Under the pieces are notes generated by a model, which made no database searches, had not been told where the DNA came from, and saw only the letters and a list, made by a program, of their open reading frames with translations. Made by a program: the position numbers and the translations under genes. Source: Sphingobium wenxiniae (GTDB lineage Bacteria > Pseudomonadota > Alphaproteobacteria > Sphingomonadales > Sphingomonadaceae). From it: DNA of 64,000 bases. Positions 23,010 through 31,636 of the stretch are shown piece by piece; the stretch's first letter is position 1, and every line of letters starts with the position of its first letter. Location of the stretch: assembly GCF_007830065.1 (NCBI RefSeq), contig NZ_VLKK01000002.1, positions 186,001-250,000 on the forward strand, in the 5' to 3' direction.

Positions 23010-25388
23010 TCAAAACTCCATCGGGCTGGTCTGGGGTTGGGCCTGACGCAGTGCGAGCCCCCGGAAACCTCGGGCTTTGCTGGTGTTGGCGCGCGCAAAT
23101 CCGCGATTGGCGAGGGTCTCGGAGAACCGCTTGTTCGATCCGGGGAATTCGCCGTTCGCATCCGCCCAGCTCTTCCAGTCAGCGTAGAGCCGCTGGGAGG
23201 TGTCCTGCAGATGCGCAGCTTGGTCGCAGCGCTCCTCGAGCCACCGCCCCAGAGCATCCTCGGCCTCAAAATATTCCTCGGTGGCGGCAAGGACCGATGC
23301 GGGCGGTTTCAGACCTGTCCGCTGCCATTCCAGACAGCCCTGCAGCGCCCATGCGAGAATGCCGTCGCGTTCCGCCAGGAGCCGATCCGGCAGACGCTTG
23401 TCGCGTTTGTGGGCCGGAATAGTCACCGTGAACGGGATCATGTGCAGGCGCCGCCGCATTGCCTCGTCGACATTGCGGATCGATGGCTTGTGGTTGCCGA
23501 CCACCAGCAGCTTGAACTGGGGCATGAACTCGAAGAAATCCTGCCGCATGAACCGGGCGGTGATCTTGTCGCCGCCGGTTAATGCCTTCAGCTTGCTCTC
23601 GGCCCAGCGGCTGCCCTGTTCAGTTTCGATGGCGGAGACGACCCGCGCGCCCCGCAGGCCCGCCATATCAGTCGGGTGGCGATCGCCGTGGCTCGCCATG
23701 AACATGTCCATCGCTGCGACCGTTGCGTAATCACCCGTTATCGCAGTCAGGGTGTTGGCGAACACCGACTTGCCGTTGGCGCCCGTGCCATAGAGGAAAA
23801 ACAGGGCATGCTCGGTCGTGACACCGGTCAAGCAGTAGCCCGCCATGCGCTGAAGGTAGCGCTGCAGTTCGACATCGCCGCCGGTGACGGTATCAAGGAA
23901 CTCCAGCCAGACCGGACAATCTCCCTGCGGTGACGCGCTGGTGATCTTGGTCATGTAGGCCGGGCGGTCATGCGAGCCGAGAAGCCCGGATTGGAGATCG
24001 ACGATCCCTGCCGGCGTGTTCAGCGCCCAGGGGTTGCGATCCCAGACCTCGGTGGTCTCGGCATGGCGGCGATCCGCCCGAGCGATACGTTCGACGGCTG
24101 CAATAGTGGATGCCGACGACAGCTTGGCTTTCAGCTTGGCGCTCGCCGCCTTGCGGGCTGCTGCCCGGCAGATCTGCCGCGACAGGTCATAGGCCTGCAG
24201 CGTGTCCTCCTTCCGCCAGACCGTGCCCGACCAGTTCAGCCACTGACCCCAGGCCGCGACGTATCGCCAATCCTCCGCATGCTGGTCGGTGAACGCCTCA
24301 GCCAAGGCATCTTCGGTCAACTGGACTGGAGCCGAACTCCCGCCGCTGTGGCCGCCACCTTGGGGTGGTCCGCTACCGGGATCTGCATCAAGATAGTCCT
24401 CGCCGTAGTTGGCGCTGTCGAGCTTCCATATCTTCTCGGCCTCGTGCCGAAGGCGCGATTCCTCCCAGGGCGGATCGATGCGGGCGCTGTTGTAATCGAC
24501 AATTTCAGCCCACGCTTGGGCCGCGGTAACATGGCCTTCGCGGCACCGACGGATCCAGTAACCAATGATCCGCGACAGGGCCTCGAAGCGGGTGGTGCCG
24601 TCAACGCCGCCTTCGCGGACAACATGGCTGAACAGCTCAGTCACCGCTCCGGAAGTCACGCCAGCGTTGTTGAAATCGAGATCTGACGGAACTTCCCCCT
24701 CTAGCGGAGGCATGGCCATCACAGCTTCGACCAGGTCGCCGAGATCATGATCCCGCGTCCGGCAGTGGAGGATTTCAACCAGCCGCTGCGTGCCGGATTT
24801 TGCGTGTACAGAACCTGCCACCCGGATCGGCTGGTGCGGCGAGCGGAACGATGGGTCACCGCCAACCTTGCAGGCAATCATGTGCCGGGCACGGCAGACG
24901 GTGGTTATATCATCGCCCTCGGCCGGTTCGGACAGTCGCCAGTAGAGGTGCAGCTTGCGCTGGCCCTCTGGCGTGATGCCGCCCGATGCAACCTCGAGAC
25001 TGGGTTCACCCAAATACCGCGCCAGGTGATCTCGTTTGGCGCCGATGTCGCCATGATCGAGATCGACCAGCACCACCTGGGTCTGGGCAATATGCTCGGC
25101 CTTGGCTTCACCAGCCGCCAGCACAGTCCCCGGGACCACGAACAGGGCCATGCCATTGTCGGCCGCCCAGCTGGCCTGGACCGCCAGCTTCCCCGCCAAT
25201 TCGGCATCGTTTTCCATGAAAGGGGTGTGAGGCATGTGATCGCCGCCGCCTTTTTCGGCAAGCGCGCGGACGGGGACGAAATGCTCGCAATAGCCCAACA
25301 CCATGTCGGTGAAGGTCGCGATCATTGCGGCGTCTGGTTTGACGGGCGGCTGTACCGCTTCGTTGTCAGCCGCCATCATGACCAGCAC
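23010..25388 (-). CDS. phage/plasmid primase-helicase, D5/P4 family
   Basis: A 792-residue replication protein. The N-terminal part (about 60-230) is primase-polymerase-like, with VVLVDLDHGDIG and ...HQPIRVAGSVH. The C-terminal half is the D5 helicase with Walker A YGTGANGKS (533-541), the superfamily 3 segment ARVVSAIETEQGSRW, and LLVVGNHKP. It probably opens and primes the element's origin. It overlaps the next gene upstream, encoding a PD-(D/E)XK nuclease, by 13 bp. It is typical of both temperate phages and phage satellites. Confidence 0.9.
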   Translation of the reverse strand: MLVMMAADNEAVQPPVKPDAAMIATFTDMVLGYCEHFVPVRALAEKGGGDHMPHTPFMENDAELAGKLAVQASWAADNGMALFVVPGTVLAAGEAKAEHIAQTQVVLVDLDHGDIGAKRDHLARYLGEPSLEVASGGITPEGQRKLHLYWRLSEPAEGDDITTVCRARHMIACKVGGDPSFRSPHQPIRVAGSVHAKSGTQRLVEILHCRTRDHDLGDLVEAVMAMPPLEGEVPSDLDFNNAGVTSGAVTELFSHVVREGGVDGTTRFEALSRIIGYWIRRCREGHVTAAQAWAEIVDYNSARIDPPWEESRLRHEAEKIWKLDSANYGEDYLDADPGSGPPQGGGHSGGSSAPVQLTEDALAEAFTDQHAEDWRYVAAWGQWLNWSGTVWRKEDTLQAYDLSRQICRAAARKAASAKLKAKLSSASTIAAVERIARADRRHAETTEVWDRNPWALNTPAGIVDLQSGLLGSHDRPAYMTKITSASPQGDCPVWLEFLDTVTGGDVELQRYLQRMAGYCLTGVTTEHALFFLYGTGANGKSVFANTLTAITGDYATVAAMDMFMASHGDRHPTDMAGLRGARVVSAIETEQGSRWAESKLKALTGGDKITARFMRQDFFEFMPQFKLLVVGNHKPSIRNVDEAMRRRLHMIPFTVTIPAHKRDKRLPDRLLAERDGILAWALQGCLEWQRTGLKPPASVLAATEEYFEAEDALGRWLEERCDQAAHLQDTSQRLYADWKSWADANGEFPGSNKRFSETLANRGFARANTSKARGFRGLALRQAQPQTSPMEF

Positions 25389-26119
25389 CGCTGCTTCCAG
25401 TCACACCACGTGCATTCGAAATGATCGGGATCAGCCGCGACGCGTGGGAGCCATTCACCGGCGTCGCATGCCTGCAGGATCCGCACGGCCTTATCGCTGC
25501 AGGCCTGCGCCAACGCGCCGTTGAACGGCACCAGCTCATGCCAGAGCTCGCAGGTGTCCTTGTTGATCGCGGTGAATACGGCCGGATGGTCCGTGAGGCC
25601 GAGATAGGCTTGGTAGAGCGCGATTTGCGCAGCGTAGACGGGCTTCGAGACAGCCACTCCGCGCTTCACGATGTCTCGCCAGTTCTTCGCGTTGGCGGAC
25701 TTGCACTCCCACAACGCCGGGACGGCCAGGTCGTCCGGACCTGCCACGATGACGCCATCGATGTGCCCCCGAACCCGGCCGTCCGCGACGGCAAATCCGA
25801 ACTGGTCGCCCGATGAATTGCGCGTGCGCAGGTCGTATCCGGCCTTAGTCAGCCAGTCGACAGCAAGGTCCTCGAACACGTGGCCCACCGCGAAAATCCG
25901 CAGGGTCTTGCCATTGAACTCCCGTTCGGGATCGCGCGGGACCTTCAGATATTCATACTGCAGCTTACGGGCGCAGCTTTCGCCAAGCCTGCTGCCGCCA
26001 AGGTATGCCCGCGGTTCGCGCGTGCTGTTTTCCAAGGTGAGCGCGGTGTCGATCCGGGCGTTCACCACATCGACGAACTGGGGAGGTTTCTCCCGGTGGT
26101 TGAAATCGAGCGGGTCCAT
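25376..26119 (-). CDS. PD-(D/E)XK nuclease, RecB/Cas4-like
   Basis: A 247-residue nuclease. The catalytic core reads GHIDGVIVAG and, about 20 residues later, WECKSAN, giving the D...ExK signature. A Cys near residue 30 (ESCARKLQYEYL) together with FECTWCDWKQRCW at the C-terminus could bind an iron-sulfur cluster as in Cas4 and AddB-type proteins. Such exonucleases act with annealing proteins in phage recombination. The start at 26119 shares one base with the stop of the preceding gene. Confidence 0.85.
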   Translation of the reverse strand: MDPLDFNHREKPPQFVDVVNARIDTALTLENSTREPRAYLGGSRLGESCARKLQYEYLKVPRDPEREFNGKTLRIFAVGHVFEDLAVDWLTKAGYDLRTRNSSGDQFGFAVADGRVRGHIDGVIVAGPDDLAVPALWECKSANAKNWRDIVKRGVAVSKPVYAAQIALYQAYLGLTDHPAVFTAINKDTCELWHELVPFNGALAQACSDKAVRILQACDAGEWLPRVAADPDHFECTWCDWKQRCWS

Positions 26120-26313
26120 CAGAACGGCACCTCCGGTGCGCTCTCCCACATCGACCGCTGGAAGCCGTCGACGGCTGCTTCGGCAAGGGCGGCCGCCTGT
26201 TGGTCGGTCAGTTCGTTGAAGCGCCGGTGCCAGCCGATCCCAGCCATTGCGCTGCCCATGCTTTTCATCGCGGCGATGAGGGCCGCGCGTTCGCGATCGC
26301 CGGGATTATCCAT
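26119..26313 (-). CDS. small phage protein, DUF6511-like
   Basis: A 64-residue protein ending near GWHRRFNELTDQQAAALAEAAVDGFQRSMWESAPEVPF. The GW...L..L....V..L...AV.GFQ..M pattern is that of DUF6511, seen in alphaproteobacterial phages without a known role. It is the first gene of the leftward arm and its start faces the divergent control region at 26.3-26.6 kb. Confidence 0.7.
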   Translation of the reverse strand: MDNPGDRERAALIAAMKSMGSAMAGIGWHRRFNELTDQQAAALAEAAVDGFQRSMWESAPEVPF

Positions 26314-26637
26314 GGCCGGCCATCCCGGTCAGGACCACCAGCGTTAGGGTGGGCAAATGATTCGCTGCTGCGACGGCTCCGACCACCAGAATGGTCGGGT
26401 CTGTGGAGCGATTTATGTGGATAGCCAGTTGATAGCTGGCGACCCGGGATCGGACACGTAGTCCGCTAAAAATCCTCAGAAAACGGTGCATTTGACAGGA
26501 CTCCAGATGGTCCTGTCACTTACCGGCGCGCCCTTTGGACTGTCGGGAGAACAGAAAAGGAACTTACCCCCTTGGCAAGTGCATCACGGGCGATAAATTT
26601 GTTGGTGACGCCATCCCCCAAACAGCCCGGAGCCTAC
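26314..26637. promoter_or_regulatory. divergent early control region with a perfect dyad
   Basis: The 324-bp gap between the leftward replication arm and the rightward two-gene cassette. It contains a perfect dyad with 9-bp arms, TGACAGGAC (26493-26501) and GTCCTGTCA (26510-26518), separated by 8 bp. A smaller one has arms GCCAG (26424-26428) and CTGGC (26436-26440). Divergent phage early promoters are usually controlled by a repressor bound to such dyads, yet no CI-like repressor gene was recognised. A short membrane-like frame at 26306-26491 on the minus strand is not convincing. Confidence 0.5.
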
Positions 26638-27786
26638 ATGCCGACATTCAATCCTCGTCTATTCACCAAAGCCGATCGCCTGAAGAACATCTCGGCCGCC
26701 AACCTTGTGGCTCTATTCAGTCCGTGGTCCGAGTATCTAGCCGGGCGCGGTGTCGAACTGATCGACGACGAGGATGAGTTTCCGTTCGACCGGCTGAGCA
26801 GCGTGTTGATGACGCCGACCGACGAAACCCCGACCGAACTGGTCGATGCGCTCTATTTCATCCACGAATCCGCTAGCGATCTGCGGATCGAGGACCTGCT
26901 CAATATGGCGCGGACAAACGGGCTCGATCTGGCGCACAGCGACGACGCGACACCGGCCGACGTGGCTGTGCAAATCTGGCTCCTGCGTCCGGATCTGCTT
27001 CGTGATTCCCATAACCGTGCCGTTGTCTTCAATCAGAAGAAGTTCGAATATTTCAGCGGACGCACGGCAGAACCGCAGCCGTTCCCCGAGGTGTCAGAGG
27101 GCCAGACTCTCGAAATCCAGGCCACTTTCGACGAATGGTTCTCCAGCAAGCGCAAAGGGCGAGGCACGCGGTTCCTGACCTTTCGCCGCGATCATCGGGT
27201 CTGGATGCTCGTCCGCCACGGTCTTCCTATGCGGCGGGAAGGCAAACATCAGGATAGCGGCGAAACCGCGACCGAACTCTATCGCCCCCAGCAGCATGAC
27301 GTTCTGGTCTACGATGAAAATAGTGGTGAGATCGGGGTCCACACTTCGACCAAGGGTGAGACGGATCTTTACCTGCATACTCTGGGGTTTGTCCTCTTCA
27401 ACGACCCGGACCATTTCGGGAAAGGCGCCAAATACAACTTCGACCCGCTCCTCAATCATGGTCCCGATGCTCTTGCCTGTGACGATATCGAGGGGATCGA
27501 TCGCGTTGTTCTGGTCGAAGTGCAGAAATATTGGGGCGGGTTTGCCGAACGGGAAATTCGCAAGGCTGATGACATTTTTGCCGCTTTCGCCGACAAATGG
27601 CCTGAACGGCTGCGGAGCGGAAAGATCACGAGCGTCGGTTTCAAGGTACGGTTTGCCAATTCGTCGAAGGACAGGTCGGTCACGATCCGGTTGCCCAACA
27701 TTGCCCGTTACGACCGGGACGATGATAGCGATCTGATCGAACAGTGGCTTGCTGCTCGTGGATTCTGCTCGGCAGGAGATGAATGA
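26638..27786 (+). CDS. unknown protein A of a two-gene cassette
   Basis: A 382-residue soluble acidic protein with no family I recognise. Visible are an N-terminal helical part (about 1-110), RGTRFLTFRRDHRVWMLVRHG near 163-183, and a C-terminal half with HDVLVYDENSGEIGVHTSTKGE and VLVEVQKYWG. GGAG lies 8 nt before the chosen ATG. Its stop overlaps the start of the next gene (ATGA), so the two are co-translated. Base use resembles the defence operon rather than the structural genes. Position beside the early control region suits an accessory (moron) function such as immunity or defence; this is inference. Confidence 0.7.
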   Translation: MPTFNPRLFTKADRLKNISAANLVALFSPWSEYLAGRGVELIDDEDEFPFDRLSSVLMTPTDETPTELVDALYFIHESASDLRIEDLLNMARTNGLDLAHSDDATPADVAVQIWLLRPDLLRDSHNRAVVFNQKKFEYFSGRTAEPQPFPEVSEGQTLEIQATFDEWFSSKRKGRGTRFLTFRRDHRVWMLVRHGLPMRREGKHQDSGETATELYRPQQHDVLVYDENSGEIGVHTSTKGETDLYLHTLGFVLFNDPDHFGKGAKYNFDPLLNHGPDALACDDIEGIDRVVLVEVQKYWGGFAEREIRKADDIFAAFADKWPERLRSGKITSVGFKVRFANSSKDRSVTIRLPNIARYDRDDDSDLIEQWLAARGFCSAGDE

Positions 27787-28889
27787 TCACGGTGCGGAAA
27801 CTAACCAACTTCTGGGAAACGCTCGACATGCTGACGGATATGGGCATGCCCGCCATCAGCTGGCGTGGTGGTCATCCCGGCGAATGGGAGGTTGTAAGGC
27901 CGCTACTGGTCAACACAGGCCGACGTGCAGCCTCGGTTGATTGTCCGTCCGGTGCCGGAGAATTTTGCCCCCGCAAGGTCATCGAATTGTCCGGTGGCCG
28001 GATGATCGCGGAATGCCAGGATATCCCGGCGGTCTGCGATACCCTTGAGGTTACGCTCGCGGACATCCAAATGCAGCGTGTCGATCGCGCGAAATTTGCC
28101 GCGATGATCTGCGATACGCTGAACCTCACGCCTGCGCAGCAAAAGCCGCTTCCAGGGGGGCTGTTTGCGATCGGCAGCCGCGGCGTCGTGGCGGGCCGCA
28201 GCGTCACCGTGTTCGGCCTTTTCCAAGGTGGTAGTCAGCCAGAAAGGGGGCTGGCGGTATTCGATCTGCTGCAGGAAGTGGCTCAACCACAGCTGCTTCT
28301 GGTGCCGACAGCGCACACCCTGTCCGAGGACCAGAAACGACATCTGGCCCGCATCGGCACCGAGTATCGGGCCCTCGATGATGCTCTCTTGGCGGACGAT
28401 GCCCACAATGTTTGTGCGGCTGCCGTTGTAACGGATCTGCTGGCCAAGATGGAGAACGCCATCAGCCAGTCTTTGCAAAGCCCTGCCTCTGAATTGCTCT
28501 GGCAGCTGCCCCCCGATGCTACATGGCCCAAGATGAAGATCGTTTTTCAGTCTGACGAAGTGATCAACATAACCTACGGTGGCGATACGAAACGATTTGA
28601 ACCCGCCCAGCTGGGCATGACGAAAGCCAATAGCGGCAAGCCCACCAATCAATGGGTGATGCTAAAGGCCATCGCGATCGGGCGCGGGACAATCCCTTTT
28701 CCCTCCGAGGCAAAACTGCAGAAACAAAAGCAGGCGCTCTCCAAAAAGCTGATCGCAGCATTCGGCATCAAGGATGACCCGATTGAGGTCAGAGACGGTT
28801 CCTACGTCGCGCTTTACGTCACGAACGCCGATGGCCTGAAGCAGGGACGTCAAGGCGCACACCAACGAAATTTCGTTGACGACGACTGA
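27783..28889 (+). CDS. unknown protein B of a two-gene cassette
   Basis: A 368-residue protein with no assignable function. The N-terminal 110 residues contain repeated Cys (VDCPSGAGEFCPRKVIEL, AECQDIPAVCDTL), a possible zinc-binding module. The middle has LLLVPTAHTLSEDQKRHL. The last third, beginning KMKIVFQSDEVINITYGG and ending before the acidic tail FVDDD, has a basic KQKQALSKKL helix. It is coupled to gene A by a 4-bp overlap and followed by a strong terminator at 28920, so the pair is an independent transcription unit. Confidence 0.7.
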   Translation: MITVRKLTNFWETLDMLTDMGMPAISWRGGHPGEWEVVRPLLVNTGRRAASVDCPSGAGEFCPRKVIELSGGRMIAECQDIPAVCDTLEVTLADIQMQRVDRAKFAAMICDTLNLTPAQQKPLPGGLFAIGSRGVVAGRSVTVFGLFQGGSQPERGLAVFDLLQEVAQPQLLLVPTAHTLSEDQKRHLARIGTEYRALDDALLADDAHNVCAAAVVTDLLAKMENAISQSLQSPASELLWQLPPDATWPKMKIVFQSDEVINITYGGDTKRFEPAQLGMTKANSGKPTNQWVMLKAIAIGRGTIPFPSEAKLQKQKQALSKKLIAAFGIKDDPIEVRDGSYVALYVTNADGLKQGRQGAHQRNFVDDD

Positions 28890-28919
28890 CTTTTTTCGAG
28901 TTTTTTCTTGCCAACCCAA

Positions 28920-28955
28920 CCGCCGGAAACCGCCATTTTCCGGCGGTTTTTCTTT
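28920..28955 (+). terminator. rho-independent terminator after the two-gene cassette
   Basis: A perfect 10-bp stem, CCGCCGGAAA (28920-28929) with TTTCCGGCGG (28937-28946), a 7-nt loop, then TTTTTCTTT. It closes the cassette at 26638-28889. A 16-bp palindrome CAACGAAATTTCGTTG overlaps the end of the cassette at 28863-28878, and 13 bp of it recur at 28982-28994. Confidence 0.9.
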
Positions 28956-29048
28956 GTCTGAAGCAGCCGAAATTGGGGCCTCAACGAAATTTCGCCGTCA
29001 CCAGCATTCCAGCCTTCGAGCTGGTCCGCTGGATCAAGGCGAAACCCC

Positions 29049-29660
29049 GTGGAGTATCAGAACCGTTACGATGGAGTCCCATCACGAGTAGTGCGAAATA
29101 TCCGGCATCATGCCCGCAGGCTGGCCCGCAGTGGCCGTTTGCCAGGCATGGATCAGGCCGACATCGAGCAGGAGCTGATGCTCGATCTCCTGCAGCGGCA
29201 GGTCCATTTTGACCCGGCGCGCGCGTCATTCGAAACCTTCGCAGACCGCATCATCAACCACCGTGTCGCATCGCTGATGGCCCCCACCGCACGGTTGCGC
29301 GCCGAGCGGATCATGATTTCCATCGACGTGCATCTGTCGGCCGACGGCGACGAAGATGCCGAAACGATGGGCGCCAGCATCCCAGAAGCCGACGGACTGT
29401 ACGCCGAGCCGTACCTGCCTGCTGAAATCCGCATCGGCCTGGCGCGCGATGTCGGCCGGTTTCTGGGCAGCCTGTCTCCGGTGCTGCGTCGCTACGCCGG
29501 TATTTTCGCCGCCGACAATGTCAGCGCCGCCGCCCGTGACGCCGGTCTGCACCGTTCCACCATCTACGAGCGGATGCACCAGTTGCGCGCGGACGCCGCG
29601 GTCGCGGGTTTGCAGGAATATCTGGGCGGCATCCCGACAGTTCATTCCGCCCGCCGGTAG
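29049..29660 (+). CDS. phage sigma-70-like factor
   Basis: A 203-residue protein with sigma-70 layout. Region 2-like helices lie in ADIEQELMLDLLQRQVHFDPARASFETFADRII (about 37-70). A region 4-like helix-turn-helix lies in NVSAAARDAGLHRSTIYERMHQL (about 157-180). A GTG start at 29049 gives the full region 2. Such factors occur in alphaproteobacterial prophages at the head of the rightward recombination genes and may direct transcription of the late genes. Binding to RNA polymerase is inferred, not seen. Confidence 0.72.
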   Translation: MEYQNRYDGVPSRVVRNIRHHARRLARSGRLPGMDQADIEQELMLDLLQRQVHFDPARASFETFADRIINHRVASLMAPTARLRAERIMISIDVHLSADGDEDAETMGASIPEADGLYAEPYLPAEIRIGLARDVGRFLGSLSPVLRRYAGIFAADNVSAAARDAGLHRSTIYERMHQLRADAAVAGLQEYLGGIPTVHSARR

Positions 29661-29840
29661 GTGACCAGCAGAGGACGACGGCAAGCGCCGGTCGCCACCT
29701 CGCAAGATCATGCCGGGCCTTCGGGCGAATAGAACACCCCCTCGGGGGAATAACCCGACCGCGTGCTCCAGGGCGGCGTCGGGCCCGGCAGATGACTACC
29801 TGACGAACCCTGGTCCCTTTGACGAAACAAGGTGACCAAC

Positions 29841-30131
29841 ATGTTTACTCCGCCTCTCAAGCGCCTGCGCAAGTCCCTCTGGCTGCGCGATGTCCCTGAA
29901 ATCCTGACCGTGCCCGCGATGGGTGATGACCCCGCAGCCTACATTCCTACCGAGGAAGCCACGCTCGACGAAGTGGCTTTCGCGGAAGTGGCGATCTCCC
30001 GTCAGGCCAGCGCTCTCAACAGCATCGCTTACGGGCTGGCGGAAATCGTCAAACGTGCCCGGCGCCAGGGCGCCCATGGCTACGACAATGCGGTCGCGGC
30101 CGCCCTGCGTGATCTGGAGAGCGGCAAGTGA
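29841..30131 (+). CDS. phage hypothetical protein upstream of Sak4-like ATPase
   Basis: A 96-residue protein with no recognised family. The first 40 residues are basic and then Pro/Asp-rich; a long helix follows (AISRQASALNSIAYGLAEIVKRARRQ). The ATG at 29841 is preferred over GTG at 29832 because AAGGTGA sits just before it. It overlaps the ATPase gene by 4 bp and is likely co-expressed with the recombination proteins. Confidence 0.6.
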   Translation: MFTPPLKRLRKSLWLRDVPEILTVPAMGDDPAAYIPTEEATLDEVAFAEVAISRQASALNSIAYGLAEIVKRARRQGAHGYDNAVAAALRDLESGK

Positions 30132-31015
30132 GCGCCGCCTTCAGCAGCGCCCCGCTGCAGATCATCACCGCCGACGAACGGATGCGCGAGCGCCGCGGGA
30201 TCAAGGGCGTGCTGACCGGCATCTCCGGGATCGGCAAGACCTCCCAGCTCTGGACTCTCAACCCGGACACCACGCTGTTCATCAACCTCGAGGCGGGTGA
30301 ACTGGCCGTGCAGGGCTGGCCCGGCGATGAGATCCGGATCCGCGACTGGAATCGCGCGCGGGATCTGGCCTGCTGGATCGGCGGCCCCAATCCCGCGATG
30401 CGCGACGATCAGACCTACAGCCGGGCCGACTATGCCCGGGTGTGTAATGCCTTCGGTCCGCCGAACATCCTCGACAAGTACGACACGATCTTCGTCGACA
30501 GCATCACGGTCGCCTCGCGCCTTTGCATGCAATGGGCAAAGGGGCAGCCGCAGGCCATGTCCGATCGCAGCGGCAAGGCCGATATGCGCGGGGCCTACGG
30601 CTTGCTCGGTCAGGAGATGATCGGGTGGTTGACCCACCTCCAGCACACGCCGGACAAGAATGTCTGGCTCGTCGGTCTGCTCGACAAGCGGCTGGATGAT
30701 TTCAACCGGCCGTATTTCTCGCTGCAGATCGAGGGCAGCAAGACCGGCCTGGAACTGCCTGGCATCGTCGACGAGATCGTGACCCTGGCGGACATCCGTC
30801 CGGCCGAAGGTGCACCGTACCGGGCTTTCGTCTGCACGACCCTCAACGAGTTCGGCTTTCCAGCCAAGGACCGGTCCGGCCGCCTGACCGCGATCGAGCC
30901 GGCCCACCTGGGTCGCCTGATGGACAAGATCCGTGGCCCGCTCGCTGGCCCGCCGGCAGCCCGGCTCGATTTCGAACTCCCCACCAATCCTGACACCACG
31001 CAGCCCGGAGCCTGA
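30128..31015 (+). CDS. phage ATP-binding protein, Sak4/RecA-like annealase type
   Basis: A 295-residue RecA-fold ATPase. Walker A GISGIGKTS is near 30-38, the Walker B-type strand KYDTIFVDSI near 117-126, and KNVWLVGLLDKR follows. This matches the Sak4-like group of phage single-strand annealing or nucleotide-binding proteins. GTG start. It is followed immediately by a putative single-strand-binding partner and a helicase, a standard phage recombination set. Confidence 0.8.
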   Translation: MSAAFSSAPLQIITADERMRERRGIKGVLTGISGIGKTSQLWTLNPDTTLFINLEAGELAVQGWPGDEIRIRDWNRARDLACWIGGPNPAMRDDQTYSRADYARVCNAFGPPNILDKYDTIFVDSITVASRLCMQWAKGQPQAMSDRSGKADMRGAYGLLGQEMIGWLTHLQHTPDKNVWLVGLLDKRLDDFNRPYFSLQIEGSKTGLELPGIVDEIVTLADIRPAEGAPYRAFVCTTLNEFGFPAKDRSGRLTAIEPAHLGRLMDKIRGPLAGPPAARLDFELPTNPDTTQPGA

Positions 31016-31019
31016 CACC

Positions 31020-31622
31020 ATGACCGATATGGATTTCAACACCGCCGACACCCAGGACTCGGCCTTCGCCCTCATTCCGGCCAACACACTCGCCAAGGTC
31101 TGCCTGACCATCCGCCCCGGCGGTGCAGGCCCCGAAGGCTGGCTGACCCAGAGCCGCAGCAGTTCCGCCCTTTATCTCAACAGCGAGGCGGTCATCGCTG
31201 ATGGCCCGAATGCGCGTCGCCGCATTTACACCCGCATCGGGTTTCGCGGCCGCAATGCCGGTACGGGTGCCGAAGACACCTATGCCAACCGGGGGCGCGC
31301 GTTGCTGCGCGGCATCCTCGAATCCGCGCATGGTGTCCGCTCTGACGACACCTCCGAACAGGCCCGCGCCAAGCGCAGCATCCGCAGCTTCGGTGACATG
31401 AGCGGGCTGACGTTCATCGCCAAGATTGGCATCGAGCGCGACAAGAACGATCCGAATGATCAGGGCCGCAACGTAATCGTTGCCGCCATCGGCCCCCAGC
31501 ATCCCGAATACGCGGCCCTCATGGGCACCGCGCCCGCCGCCTATGCCGCAGCGCCTGCAACGGCTCCTGCCACGTCGCCCAACACTTCCCCGAACGGCAA
31601 CGCGCCGTTCTGGGCCCAGTAA
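31020..31622 (+). CDS. putative phage single-stranded DNA-binding protein
   Basis: A 200-residue protein whose order (IPANTLAKVCLTIRPGG, SSALYLNSEAVI, SGLTFIAKIGIERD, NVIVAAIGPQHPEY, then a Pro/Ala-rich tail ending FWAQ) matches small proteins conserved beside Sak4-like ATPases in alphaproteobacterial phages. The low-complexity linker and short C-terminal tip resemble the layout of SSB proteins. The ATG at 31020 begins a few bases after the ATPase stop. The ssDNA-binding role is inferred from fold pattern and neighbours. Confidence 0.65.
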   Translation: MTDMDFNTADTQDSAFALIPANTLAKVCLTIRPGGAGPEGWLTQSRSSSALYLNSEAVIADGPNARRRIYTRIGFRGRNAGTGAEDTYANRGRALLRGILESAHGVRSDDTSEQARAKRSIRSFGDMSGLTFIAKIGIERDKNDPNDQGRNVIVAAIGPQHPEYAALMGTAPAAYAAAPATAPATSPNTSPNGNAPFWAQ

Positions 31623-31636
31623 CGGGAGCAATCACC

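Noticed and set aside
26306-26491. A 61-codon minus-strand frame in the early control region
   Set aside because: It overlaps the next gene, has no ribosome site and no conserved feature; the dyads are a better explanation of the region.
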